Assembly (NCBI GenBank): GCA_964432595.1
Contig: CAYSOF010000015.1
Coordinates: 103,225 to 167,224 of the forward strand
Source: DASYLJ01 sp964432595
Lineage (GTDB): Bacteria > Desulfobacterota > Binatia > DP-6
Direction: 5' to 3'
Length of the DNA stretch: 64,000 bases
Within the stretch, counting starts at the first letter, position 1, and every line of letters starts with the position of its first letter. Below the pieces are notes generated by a model, which was not told the DNA's origin, did no database searches, and saw only the letters and a program-made list of their open reading frames with translations. Positions 15,847 to 24,373 of this stretch are shown in pieces. The position numbers were made by a program, and so were the translations under genes.

Positions 15847-16320
15847 ATGAATGCAGTCGACGTACTGAAGAAGCAGCATCGTGAGGTGGAGAAGCTCTTC
15901 AAGCAGGCGCAGAAGACCGACGACGCGGGAGAGCGTCGCGAGCTGTGCGACACCATCGGCGCCAAGCTGAAGGTCCACACCACGATCGAAGAAGAGATCT
16001 TCTACCCGGCGTTCAAGGAGGTCGGGACCAAGAAGGCCGAGGAGATGACCATGGAGGCGATCGAGGAGCACCACGTCGTCGACCTGGTTCTCGCCGAGCT
16101 GCCGCAGGTGGATCCCGAAGCCGACACGTTCGAAGCCAAGATCAAGGTGCTCAGCGAGCTCGTGGACCATCACGTCCAGGAAGAGCAGGACGAGATGTTC
16201 CCGATGGCCGAGAAGAAGCTCGGCGACGAGAAGCTGAAGGAGCTGGGCGAGCAGCTCACCGCCCGGACGGCGGAGCTCGAAGGCGAAGAAGAGGCTCCGC
16301 GCCGGCGCCGCTCGGCGTAA
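15847..16320 (+). CDS. hemerythrin-like HHE domain protein
   Basis: 157 residues. A four-helix HHE cation-binding domain carries the expected ligands: H in KKQHREVEKLF, H in KVHTTIEEEIFYPAF, H in EEHHVVDLVL and H/E in VDHHVQEEQDEMFP. Two such HHE motifs bind a di-iron centre. The C-terminus ends in a basic tail (APRRRRSA). GGGAGGTG precedes the ATG at 15847. Bacterial HHE proteins sense or store oxygen or nitric oxide, or act in iron and oxidative stress; which applies here is not known. It fits the surrounding stress genes. Confidence 0.88.
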   Translation: MNAVDVLKKQHREVEKLFKQAQKTDDAGERRELCDTIGAKLKVHTTIEEEIFYPAFKEVGTKKAEEMTMEAIEEHHVVDLVLAELPQVDPEADTFEAKIKVLSELVDHHVQEEQDEMFPMAEKKLGDEKLKELGEQLTARTAELEGEEEAPRRRRSA

Positions 16321-16336
16321 CGCACGACGTTCGTCC

Positions 16337-16368
16337 GTCGCGTGGCCGTCGTCGGACGGCCACGCGAC
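16337..16368 (+). terminator. perfect 14-bp hairpin with GTCG tetraloop
   Basis: GTCGCGTGGCCGTC (16337-16350), loop GTCG, then GACGGCCACGCGAC (16355-16368). It begins 17 bases past the hemerythrin stop and ends 22 bases before the next small gene. There is no T-run, so it may terminate poorly, or protect the upstream mRNA and shape expression of the downstream gene. Confidence 0.55.
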
Positions 16369-16389
16369 CTCGTACCCGGAGGAGATGCG

Positions 16390-16599
16390 ATGCCGAGGAC
16401 CTCGAAATCGTCACAGCGCGGCAGCGGCAAGCGCGAGCTCGTCGCGAACGCCGCGGGCGAGTTCTTCGCCCGCCGCAGCGGCGACGGCCGATTCTCCGAG
16501 ATGGACGAGCGCGGCCGCTCGTCGAGCGCCGACCGCCGTCGCAAGGCGACGGCCGCGTCGACACCCGGACGGGGCGACAAGGGCGACCGCGAGCATTGA
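16390..16599 (+). CDS. small conserved basic protein
   Basis: 69 residues, hydrophilic. A core GKRELVANAAGEFFARRSGDGRFSE followed by DERGRSSSADRRRKA recalls a family of small proteins from soil bacteria with 'KRELI...FA.R...GRFSE..D.GRSLS.DRR', for which no function is known to me. GGAGGAG precedes the ATG at good spacing. The hairpin just upstream could modulate its expression. Probably stress-related by context; I know no activity. Confidence 0.65.
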   Translation: MPRTSKSSQRGSGKRELVANAAGEFFARRSGDGRFSEMDERGRSSSADRRRKATAASTPGRGDKGDREH

Positions 16600-16667
16600 A
16601 TGCAGCGCGTGTCGGATTTACAGCCCCGGTCTGCAGTGCGCCACCCGATTCCGACGGCCGCCCGCTG

Positions 16668-18536
16668 GTGATCGCGCCCACGCGTCGCCTCCCGCTCGGA
16701 GCGGAGGTTCGGCCCACCGGCGTGCACTTCCGCGTGTGGGCACCCGCCGCGCGCGCGGTCTCCGTCTGCGCGCCCGGCCCCGACGGCGTGTCCGTGCCGC
16801 TGGCGGCCGAGGACGGCGGGTGGTTCGCCGGTGAATCGCCGGCGTTCCGTGACGGCAGCCGCTACGGATTCCGGCTCGACGACGACCCGACGCTGCGTCC
16901 CGATCCGGCGTCGCGCTTCCAGCCCGACGGCGTTCACGAGGCGTCGCAGGTGATCGATCCGTCGACGTTCGCGTGGACCGACGCGGCGTGGCCGGGCGTG
17001 GGACCGCGCGGCCAGGTCGTCTACGAGCTCCACGTCGGCACGTTCACGGCCGACGGCACGTACGCCGCGGCGGCCGAGCACCTGCCCTACCTGCGCGATC
17101 TCGGCGTGACGATCGTCGAGCTGATGCCCGTCGCCGAGTTCCCGGGTCGCTTCGGCTGGGGCTACGACGGGGTCGGGCTGTACGCGCCGACGCGGCTCTA
17201 CGGCACGCCCGACGAGCTGCGCGCGTTCGTCGACCGCGCGCACGCCGTCGGCCTCGGCGTGATCCTCGACGTGGTCTACAACCACATCGGCCCGGACGGG
17301 AACTATCTCTCGCTCATGGCGCCGGCGTTCTTCACCGACCGCTACGACAACGAATGGGGCGCCGCCCTGAACTTCGACGGCCCGGACGCGGGTCCCGTCC
17401 GGACGTTCTTCGTCGAAAACGCCGGCTACTGGATCGACGAGTTCCACCTCGACGGCCTGCGGCTCGACGCGACGCAATCGATCCACGACCGGTCGTCGCG
17501 GCACGTGCTCGCCGACGTCGCCGCGCGTGTCCGCGCGGCGGCCGGCCATCGCGGAACGTTCATCGTCGCCGAGAACGAGATGCAGGAGGCGCGGCTCGTG
17601 CGCGAGCCGGCGCGCGGCGGCTACGGCATCGATGCGCTGTGGAACGACGACCTCCACCACAGCGCGCTGGTCGCGCTGACGGGCCATCGCGAGGCCTACT
17701 ACACCGACTACCTCGGCACGCCGCAGGAGCTCCTGTCCGGGCTGCGCTGGGGCTACCTCTACCAGGGCCAGTACTATTCCTGGCAGAAGCAGCGGCGCGG
17801 CACTGCCGCGCTGGACATCGACGGATGGCGGTTCGTCACGTTCCTCGAGAATCACGACCAGGTGGCGAACTCGGGCGACGGCGCCCGCTTGTGGCAGCGC
17901 ACCGATCCCGGCCGGCTGCGCGCGATGACGACCCTGCTGCTCCTCGGTCCGGGAACGCCCATGCTGTTCCAGGGTCAGGAGTTCGCGTCGAGCGCGCCGT
18001 TCCTCTTCTTCGCGGACCATCATCCGGAGCTCGCGCGACTCGTCCGCAGCGGGCGCGGAAACTTCCTCCGCCAGTTCCCGTCGCTCGCGACCGACGCCGC
18101 CCAGCAGCGCCTCGCCGACCCGGGCGACCCCGCGACGTTCGCCCGCTGCCGTCTCGACCACGGCGAGCGCGAGACGCACGCGGCGGCGCTCGCGCTGCAT
18201 CGCGACCTGCTGCGGCTCCGCCGCGAGGAGCCCGCGTTCGCGGCACAGCGCGCCGACCGCATGTTCGGCGCGGTGCTCGGCCCGGAGGCGCTCGCGCTAC
18301 GCTTCCTGGCCGACGACGGCGACCGCCTCGTGATCGTGAACCTCGGCTCCGATCACACGCTCCGCACCGTGCCCGAGCCGCTGCTCGCCCCGCCCGACGG
18401 CGCGGTCTGGTCGGTCCTCTGGTCGTCCGAAGAGCCGCGCTACGGCGGCGGCGGCGCGGTGGCCGTCGAGCGCGACGACGGCTGGTACCTTCCGGGCCAT
18501 GCCGCCGTCGTGCTGCGGCCGCGGGAGGCGCCGTGA
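16668..18536 (+). CDS. treZ: malto-oligosyltrehalose trehalohydrolase
   Basis: 622 residues. An N-terminal carbohydrate-binding beta-sandwich (GVHFRVWAPAARAVSVCAP) precedes the GH13 barrel. GH13 motifs are clear: DVVYNHIGPDGNYL, the nucleophile Asp in GLRLDATQSIHD, the acid Glu in IVAENE and the transition-state Asp in LENHDQVAN. The family cleaves trehalose from maltooligosyl-trehalose, the product of TreY. The start is taken as GTG 16668; no strong ribosome site is visible. It overlaps the debranching-enzyme start by four bases (GTGA). TreY is encoded separately at 28736-31576. Confidence 0.93.
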   Translation: MIAPTRRLPLGAEVRPTGVHFRVWAPAARAVSVCAPGPDGVSVPLAAEDGGWFAGESPAFRDGSRYGFRLDDDPTLRPDPASRFQPDGVHEASQVIDPSTFAWTDAAWPGVGPRGQVVYELHVGTFTADGTYAAAAEHLPYLRDLGVTIVELMPVAEFPGRFGWGYDGVGLYAPTRLYGTPDELRAFVDRAHAVGLGVILDVVYNHIGPDGNYLSLMAPAFFTDRYDNEWGAALNFDGPDAGPVRTFFVENAGYWIDEFHLDGLRLDATQSIHDRSSRHVLADVAARVRAAAGHRGTFIVAENEMQEARLVREPARGGYGIDALWNDDLHHSALVALTGHREAYYTDYLGTPQELLSGLRWGYLYQGQYYSWQKQRRGTAALDIDGWRFVTFLENHDQVANSGDGARLWQRTDPGRLRAMTTLLLLGPGTPMLFQGQEFASSAPFLFFADHHPELARLVRSGRGNFLRQFPSLATDAAQQRLADPGDPATFARCRLDHGERETHAAALALHRDLLRLRREEPAFAAQRADRMFGAVLGPEALALRFLADDGDRLVIVNLGSDHTLRTVPEPLLAPPDGAVWSVLWSSEEPRYGGGGAVAVERDDGWYLPGHAAVVLRPREAP

Positions 18537-20605
18537 CGCTCGACCATCCACGACGCGTGGGCTGGCGCCGCGGCGACGCCGACGACGCCCTCCTGACGCG
18601 CGAATGGATCGTGACCAACGGCCTCGGCGGCTACGCGTCCGGGACGGTCGGAGGCGTCGCGACGCGACGGTTCCACGGGCTGCTCGTCGCGGGCCTCCCC
18701 GCGCCGTACGGCCGCGTCCTCGGGCTCGTCTCGTTGCGCGAGCGGGCCGGGCTGCGCGGCGGACCGAGCGTTCCGCTCGTCGGCGAAGAATCGTTCGCCG
18801 GCGGCCTCGCGCTGCCGACGGCGGCGCTCGACGAGATGACGCTGGAGCTCGGCCTGCCCGTCTGGTCGTGGACCGCGGGCGGCGTGCGACTCGAGCGCCG
18901 CATCGTCCTCCCCCATCTGCGCAACACGACGTACGTCACGTGGACGGTGCGCGCGGCGTCCGGCCCCGTCGTCCTCGCGCTGCGGCCGACGTTCAACCTG
19001 CGCCCGCACGAGGGCACCGTCGACCACATCGTCGGCCGCCAACCCGACCCGGCCTGCGCGGCGCCGCACTTTCCCTATCGCGTGCACCACGCCGGCAGCG
19101 GCATCGCGGTCGAGGCGGACGGCGGCCTGCCGGCGGTGCGGCTCGTGCTGCGCGCGCCACGCGCCACGCCGCTCGTCCGCGGCGACGACGCCGTCGACCT
19201 CGTGTACCGGGTCGAGCGCGAGCGCGGCTACGACTTCCATGGACCGGTGGCCGGGTTCGGCGGCTGGGACGTCGAGCTGACCGCGGGAGAGTCGGCGACG
19301 CTGGCCATCTCGGCCGAACCATGGAGCGCGCTCGACGCGCTCGACGCGACCGACGTCGTGACCGCGGAGCGCGAGCGCCGCCTGACGCTGCTGCGCGCGG
19401 CGCATCCCGCGCTGCGCACGGACGTCGCGGCGGAGCTGGTCCTCGCCGCCGACCAGTTCGTCGTCCAGCCGCACGCACGCGTCGGCGACGAAGCGCGGCT
19501 CGAGGCCGCCGGACACACGGCCCGCTCGGTCATCGCCGGCTACCACTGGTTCACCGATTGGGGCCGCGACACGATGATCTCCCTCGAAGGTCTGGCGCTG
19601 CTCACCGGCCGTCACCGCGAGGCGGGCGACATCCTGCGCACGTTCGCGCACCACGTGCGCGACGGCCTCATCCCGAATCTCTTCCCCGAGGGCGAGCACG
19701 AGGGCCTCTACCACACGGCCGACGCGACGCTGTGGTTCTTCCACGCGCTGGACCGCTACGAAGCCGTGACCGGCGACCTCGGCGTACGGCGCGACCTGCT
19801 GCCGACGCTCCGCGACGTGGTCGCGCATCACGTCGCCGGCACGCGATTCGGCATCGGCGTCGACGCACGCGACGGTCTCCTGCGTCAGGGCGCCGAGGGC
19901 TACCAGCTCACGTGGATGGACGCCAAGGTCGAGGACTGGGTCGTCACGCCGCGGCGCGGGAAGGCCGTCGAGATCAACGCGCTCTGGTACAACGCGCTCC
20001 GCCTGCTGGAGCGCTGGGTGCGGGAGGCGGGCGACGCGGGCGAGGCGGCGCGCCTCGCGGAGCGCGCGGACGGCGTGCACGCGGCGTTCAATGCGCGCTT
20101 CTGGTTCGCGGCGGGCGGCCACTGCTACGACGTCGTCGACTGCGACGGACGCGACGGAGAGACGGACGCCAGCCTGCGCCCGAATCAGCTTCTGGCGATC
20201 GCGCTGCCGCACGCCGTCCTCGACCCGGCGCGGTGGGCGCCGGTGCTGACGGTGGTGCGCGACCATCTGCGAACGCCCGTCGGCCTGCGGACGCTCGCGC
20301 CCGGAAGCCGCGAGTATCGCGCGACGTACGACGGCGATCTGCGCGCGCGCGACGCCGCGTACCATCAGGGGACGGCGTGGGCGTGGCTGCTCGGCCCCTT
20401 CGTCGACGCCTGGAGTCGGACCTGGCCCGACGACCACGACACGCCGCGCCGGATCGTGACCGACCTGCTGCCGCATCTCGGCGAAGCCGGTCTCGGCACG
20501 ATCAGCGAGATCTTCGACGCCGAGCGTCCGTTCACGCCGCGCGGCTGCATCGCGCAGGCATGGAGCGTCGCGGAAGCCCTCCGCGGCCTGACCCGCGTCG
20601 CCTAA
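18533..20605 (+). CDS. glycogen debranching enzyme (amylo-alpha-1,6-glucosidase type)
   Basis: 690 residues. The N-terminal domain starts REWIVTNGLGGYASGTVGG, the standard opening of bacterial and archaeal GDE proteins, and includes RRFHGLLVA. The C-terminal (alpha/alpha)6 domain has YHWFTDWGRDTMISLEGL, GLYHTADATLWFFHALDRY, TWMDAKVEDWVVTPR and the closing SEIFDAERPFTPRGC. Such enzymes remove alpha-1,6 branches to provide linear maltodextrins. This fits coupling to TreZ just upstream (four-base overlap) and TreY elsewhere, taking the place of TreX in the pathway. Its stop overlaps that of the convergent topoisomerase gene. Confidence 0.9.
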   Translation: MTLDHPRRVGWRRGDADDALLTREWIVTNGLGGYASGTVGGVATRRFHGLLVAGLPAPYGRVLGLVSLRERAGLRGGPSVPLVGEESFAGGLALPTAALDEMTLELGLPVWSWTAGGVRLERRIVLPHLRNTTYVTWTVRAASGPVVLALRPTFNLRPHEGTVDHIVGRQPDPACAAPHFPYRVHHAGSGIAVEADGGLPAVRLVLRAPRATPLVRGDDAVDLVYRVERERGYDFHGPVAGFGGWDVELTAGESATLAISAEPWSALDALDATDVVTAERERRLTLLRAAHPALRTDVAAELVLAADQFVVQPHARVGDEARLEAAGHTARSVIAGYHWFTDWGRDTMISLEGLALLTGRHREAGDILRTFAHHVRDGLIPNLFPEGEHEGLYHTADATLWFFHALDRYEAVTGDLGVRRDLLPTLRDVVAHHVAGTRFGIGVDARDGLLRQGAEGYQLTWMDAKVEDWVVTPRRGKAVEINALWYNALRLLERWVREAGDAGEAARLAERADGVHAAFNARFWFAAGGHCYDVVDCDGRDGETDASLRPNQLLAIALPHAVLDPARWAPVLTVVRDHLRTPVGLRTLAPGSREYRATYDGDLRARDAAYHQGTAWAWLLGPFVDAWSRTWPDDHDTPRRIVTDLLPHLGEAGLGTISEIFDAERPFTPRGCIAQAWSVAEALRGLTRVA

Positions 20606-21645
20606 GCGGTCGCGCGCTTGGGTGCGGCCGCCGTGCCGCCCTCGAGCAGCGCGAGAACACCGCGCTCCGCCGCGCGCAGGTCGCTCACGCGACCGAGCGA
20701 CCAGCCGGCCGCGTGCGCGTCGAGCACGGCCGGATGCACGTAGCAGCTGCGGCACACCGCCGGCGTGTTGCCCAGACGGCGCGCGACGCGGCGGATCGCG
20801 CCGACGATCTGCCGCGTCGCCGCGGTCTTCGACTCCGCGGGGGGCAGCTCCGACAGTGCCATCGCCGCCAGCACCGTGCCGGCCCAGGTGCGGAAGTCCT
20901 TCGCCGAGACGTCGTCGCCCGCGATCTCGCGCACGTACGCGTTGACGTCGGACGAGTCGATGGGCTGCGGATTCCCCTCCTCGTCGACGTACTGGAGCAG
21001 CTCCTGGCCCGGGAGCTCCTGACACTGGCGGACGATGCGCGCGATCTGCCGATCGTGCACGCCGACCTCGTGCTCGACGCCGCTCTTGCCCTTGAAGCGG
21101 AAGCGCACGCTGGACGTCGTCACCTCCGCGTGGCGGTTGCGCAGCGTCGTCAGTCCGAACGAGCCGTTCGCCCGGGCGTACTCGGCGTTGCCGACGCGGA
21201 TCAGCGTCGTCTCGAGGAGCCGCACCACGGTGGCGAGCACGCGCTCGCGCGGCAACCCGCGCTTCGCGAGATCCCGTGCGATACGGCGGCGCAGCGCCGG
21301 CAGGCGGCGCGCGAAGTCGGCCAGCCGCTCGTACTTCGTCTCGTCGCGTACCCGGCGCCACTCGGCGTGATAGCGGTACTGCTTGCGCCCGCGCGCGTCG
21401 TAGCCCGTCGCCTGGATGTGACCGTCGGCCCGGGAGCAGATCCACACGCGTTGCCAGGCGGGCGGAATCACGATCGCTCGGATGCGCGCCAGCGTATGCG
21501 GATCCCCAACCTGGGAGCCGTTGGGACCAATGTACACGAACCCCCGTCCCGCCCGGCGCCGGCGGATTCCCGGCATGTCCTCGCTAACGTAGCGGAGATT
21601 CGCTGCTTTGATCGCTGCGACGGCGTCTTCGGGCGGGGGGATCAT
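20602..21645 (-). CDS. DNA topoisomerase IB
   Basis: 347 residues. The N-terminal region has GFVYIGPNGSQV, DPHTLARIRAIVIPPAW and WICSRADGHIQATGYDARGRKQYRYH, all features of bacterial and poxvirus-like topoisomerase IB. The catalytic part has ETTLIRVGNAEYARANGS, FRFKGKSG, the DDVSAKDFRTWAGT segment and the C-terminal YVHPAVLDA with the active-site Tyr. It forms a 3'-phosphotyrosine and relaxes supercoils. The start is ATG 21645. The gene converges with the debranching enzyme and diverges from the AsmA-like gene. Association with the Ku/phosphoesterase cluster nearby may reflect shared DNA-repair work. Confidence 0.9.
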   Translation of the reverse strand: MIPPPEDAVAAIKAANLRYVSEDMPGIRRRRAGRGFVYIGPNGSQVGDPHTLARIRAIVIPPAWQRVWICSRADGHIQATGYDARGRKQYRYHAEWRRVRDETKYERLADFARRLPALRRRIARDLAKRGLPRERVLATVVRLLETTLIRVGNAEYARANGSFGLTTLRNRHAEVTTSSVRFRFKGKSGVEHEVGVHDRQIARIVRQCQELPGQELLQYVDEEGNPQPIDSSDVNAYVREIAGDDVSAKDFRTWAGTVLAAMALSELPPAESKTAATRQIVGAIRRVARRLGNTPAVCRSCYVHPAVLDAHAAGWSLGRVSDLRAAERGVLALLEGGTAAAPKRATA

Positions 21646-21705
21646 ACAAGGCTCGTGCCACGCCGGGCCTACGTCGCGGTGATGGCACGCGAATCGCTTG
21701 AGGGT

Positions 21706-23280
21706 ATGGCTCCGGTATCCCGTCGCCGGCGGTGGCCGTGGATCGTCGCAGGCGTCCTCGGCGTGCTCGTCGTGGCCATCGCGATCGCCCTCGCCTACGT
21801 CGACGAGCCGCTGCGCCGTCAGCTCGAGGCACGCGTCAACGCCCAGCTGAAAGGCTACACCGTCACGATCGGCGAGCTCGATCTCCAACCGCTCGGCCTC
21901 GCGCTCGAGCTCGAGGAGGTCACCATGGTGCAGGACGAGCACCCGAAGCCGCCCATGGCGTACCTGCCGCGCTGGCGCACCAGCGTGCAATGGCGAGCGC
22001 TCCTGTCGGGCGCGCTCGTCGCCGACGTCGAGTTCGACGGCCCCGAGCTCTACGTCACGCAGACGCAGGGCGAGGCCGAGGTCGCCGACCCGACGCCCGT
22101 CGAGCAGCGCGGGTGGCAGGACGCGGTCGAAGCCGTCTACCCGCTGAAGATCAACGAGGTGACGATCACCGACGGGTCGGTCACGTACTTCGACCGGAGC
22201 AAGCTGCCGCCGATAAAGATCACCAACCTCGACTTCACGGCCAACGACATCCGCAACGTGCGCTCGCGGCCCGGCCAGTTCCCCTCGCCGTTCTACGGGC
22301 GCTGCACGATCCAGGACTCGGGCACGCTCTCCGTCGACGGCGAAGCCGACTTCCTGGCCGAGCCGACGGTCGCGATACGCACGCGCTACGAGCTCGACGA
22401 CCTCGGGCTCGCTTTCGCCCAGCCGCTCGCGCGCCACTACAACGTCGAGATGAAGGGCGGCGTGCTCGCCAGCACAGGCTCTGTACAGGTGGCGAGCGGG
22501 CGCACGCTGATCGACGTCGCGGACCTCGAGCTCGCGAAGGCGAGGATCGACTACGTCCACAAGGCCGCAACCGCCGCGAAGGAAGACGAGCGGATCGACA
22601 GGGTGACGCGCGCGGCGACCACCGTGAAGCAGAAGCCGACGACGCGCGTCGTCGTCGGCAAGGCGCGCATGGTCGACAGCGAGATCGGCATGGTCGATCT
22701 GGCGGCCGAGCCGGATTTCCGCGTGTTCCTCACGAATGCGCGGCTCGATCTCACCGACTTCAGCAACGAGAAGTCCGAACGGCGCGGCAAGGCGAAGCTG
22801 CAGGGCGTCTTCATGGGCAGCGGGCCGACGGTGCTCGACGCGTCGTTCGCGCCGGCATCGACGCAGGCCGACTTCGCGCTCGATCTCAGGATGAACGACG
22901 TCGACCTGCGCTCCCTGAACGACATGCTGCGCGCGAAGGGGGGATTCGACGTGAAGCAGGGAACGTTCTCGCTCTTCACCGAAGTCACGGTGCGCGACGG
23001 CCGCGTCGACGGCTACGTGAAGCCGCTGTTCGCGAACATGGACGTGTACGATCGCGAGCAGGACAAGAGCAAGAACGTCTTCCGCCAGGTGTACGAAGGC
23101 GTCGTCGGCGGCGTCAGCTCGCTGCTCGAAAACCGCCCGCGCGACGAGGTCGCCACCGTGGCCGATCTGTCCGGCCCGGTCGAGAACCCCAACTCGAGCA
23201 CGTTGGACATCGTGCTCGGCCTGCTCCGCAACGCGTTCATCAAGGCCATCCTGCCCGGCCTCGAACGCGAGCGCGGCTGA
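21706..23280 (+). CDS. AsmA-like membrane-anchored protein (DUF748)
   Basis: About 525 residues. A basic N-terminus (SRRRRWP) and one transmembrane helix (IVAGVLGVLVVAIAIALAYV) lead into a long beta-rich part. That part repeats AsmA/DUF748 features: GYTVTIGELDLQPLGLALELEEV, EVTITDGSVTYFDRS, ITNLDFTANDI and VKQGTFSLFTEVTVRDGRVDGYVKPLF. Such proteins form grooved beta-structures between membranes and may carry lipids or assist outer-membrane assembly. The ATG at 21706 has GAGG close before it; an in-frame ATG at 21682 would add eight residues. A secreted BON protein follows 14 bases later. Confidence 0.85.
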   Translation: MAPVSRRRRWPWIVAGVLGVLVVAIAIALAYVDEPLRRQLEARVNAQLKGYTVTIGELDLQPLGLALELEEVTMVQDEHPKPPMAYLPRWRTSVQWRALLSGALVADVEFDGPELYVTQTQGEAEVADPTPVEQRGWQDAVEAVYPLKINEVTITDGSVTYFDRSKLPPIKITNLDFTANDIRNVRSRPGQFPSPFYGRCTIQDSGTLSVDGEADFLAEPTVAIRTRYELDDLGLAFAQPLARHYNVEMKGGVLASTGSVQVASGRTLIDVADLELAKARIDYVHKAATAAKEDERIDRVTRAATTVKQKPTTRVVVGKARMVDSEIGMVDLAAEPDFRVFLTNARLDLTDFSNEKSERRGKAKLQGVFMGSGPTVLDASFAPASTQADFALDLRMNDVDLRSLNDMLRAKGGFDVKQGTFSLFTEVTVRDGRVDGYVKPLFANMDVYDREQDKSKNVFRQVYEGVVGGVSSLLENRPRDEVATVADLSGPVENPNSSTLDIVLGLLRNAFIKAILPGLERERG

Positions 23281-23294
23281 TACCGGAGGTCACC

Positions 23295-23729
23295 ATGCGT
23301 CTGCTTCCCGTCCTTGCGATCCTCGCCGTCACCTGCGCCGGCCCGGCGCTGGCACGCGACGAGAACAACCCGGCTCCGCTCGGCGACACGCCCGACGGCA
23401 GCGAGCCGAACGTCCCCAGCAACGCGAACGAGGCCCACGACCGCTTCAACAGCGAGACGCGCGCCAAGAGCGACGACATGCTCGCGACGGCGGTGTCGAA
23501 GAGCCTGCACGACGATCCGTCCGTGAGCGCGATGCAGGTGAAGGTCGCCGTCGACGAAGGCGTGGTCACGCTCACCGGCGAAGTCCCGGGCAACGACGAG
23601 AAGAGCGCCGCCGAGCGCGCGGCGCAGCGTACGGCCGGCGTCCGCGAGGTGCGCAACCAGATCACCGTCGCGAACGAGCTCGCGCCGGCGCCCGGGACGT
23701 CGCCGATCCCCGAACGTCCCGCGCCGTAG
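23295..23729 (+). CDS. secreted single-BON-domain protein
   Basis: 144 residues. A signal peptide (cleavage near GPALA) is followed by a polar, Asn/Pro-rich linker and one BON domain (LATAVSKSLHDDPSVSAMQV ... DEGVVTLTGEVPG ... AGVREVRNQI). The tail is Pro-rich. CGGAGGT precedes the start. It is the third BON protein in the window and shares an operon with the AsmA-like gene, suggesting joint work in the periplasm. The stop is separated by two bases from the convergent phosphoesterase gene. Confidence 0.82.
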   Translation: MRLLPVLAILAVTCAGPALARDENNPAPLGDTPDGSEPNVPSNANEAHDRFNSETRAKSDDMLATAVSKSLHDDPSVSAMQVKVAVDEGVVTLTGEVPGNDEKSAAERAAQRTAGVREVRNQITVANELAPAPGTSPIPERPAP

Positions 23730-23730
23730 G

Positions 23731-24372
23731 TCAGGATCCGGTCTTCCGCAACGTCCGCAGGAGCGCGCGCACCTCGTCGCGCGGGTCGCCCGACGCGGCG
23801 CGCACGACGTCGCCGCCCTCCGCGAACGCGATCTCGGCCAGCAGGCGCTTCGTCGCCACCGAGCGCGGCCGCGTGACGGCGACGTCCTCCTCGGAGGCGT
23901 CGTCGTCGCGCCGCTTGATGAGCAGCCATCCCTGGCGTGTCCGGACGAGCGTGAAGCCGCCACGCAGCTTGCGGCCGCGCAGCCGGAAGCGCAGCGTGCC
24001 GTCGCGCAGCGCGGCGTCGACGTCGGCGTCCTCGGCGTCGGGCGTCCACGTTCCCCGGTCCCACACCATCACCGTGCCGCCGCCGTACTCGCCGGTGGGA
24101 ATGACGCCTTCGAACCCGGCGTACTCGAGCGGGTGGTCCTCGACCCGCACCGCGAGCCGCCGGACACGCGGGTCGAGGGACGGGCCGCGCGGCACCGCCC
24201 ACGACAGCAGCACGCCGCCCCACTCGATGCGGACGTCGTAGTGCAGACGCGACGCGCGATGCTTGTGGACGACGAAGCGCAGCCGGCGTCGCTTCGTCGC
24301 CGCCACGCGCCCGCCACGCGGCTCGGACGTCACGCCGAAGCGACGCTTCTTGCGGTACGTCGCGAGGGGCAC
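23731..24372 (-). CDS. stand-alone LigD-type 3'-phosphoesterase domain protein
   Basis: 213 residues. The LigD PE fold shows RFVVHKHRASRLHYDVRIE with the metal-binding His and the His/Asp of LHYD, SWAVPRGPSLDP, EDHPLEYAGFEGVIPTGEYGGGTVMVWD and the final GWLLIKR. In full-length LigD this domain trims 3'-phosphate or ribonucleotide ends before ligation. Here it is separate, with no polymerase or ligase domain, and starts with GTG one base past the Ku stop, so the pair forms one operon. The N-terminal 20 residues are basic. The C-terminal extension of about 55 residues (SEEDVAVTRPRSVATKRLL onward) is not part of the domain. Confidence 0.87.
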   Translation of the reverse strand: MPLATYRKKRRFGVTSEPRGGRVAATKRRRLRFVVHKHRASRLHYDVRIEWGGVLLSWAVPRGPSLDPRVRRLAVRVEDHPLEYAGFEGVIPTGEYGGGTVMVWDRGTWTPDAEDADVDAALRDGTLRFRLRGRKLRGGFTLVRTRQGWLLIKRRDDDASEEDVAVTRPRSVATKRLLAEIAFAEGGDVVRAASGDPRDEVRALLRTLRKTGS

Positions 24373-24373
24373 G

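Noticed and set aside
16973..20605. Single 1210-residue protein joining TreZ and the debranching enzyme
   Set aside because: The first part is an out-of-frame reading of treZ. The debranching enzyme starts at GTG 18533 overlapping the treZ stop.
18533..20605. Calling the debranching enzyme TreX
   Set aside because: TreX/GlgX is a GH13 enzyme; this protein has the GDE-type N-terminal domain and an (alpha/alpha)6 catalytic domain without GH13 motifs.
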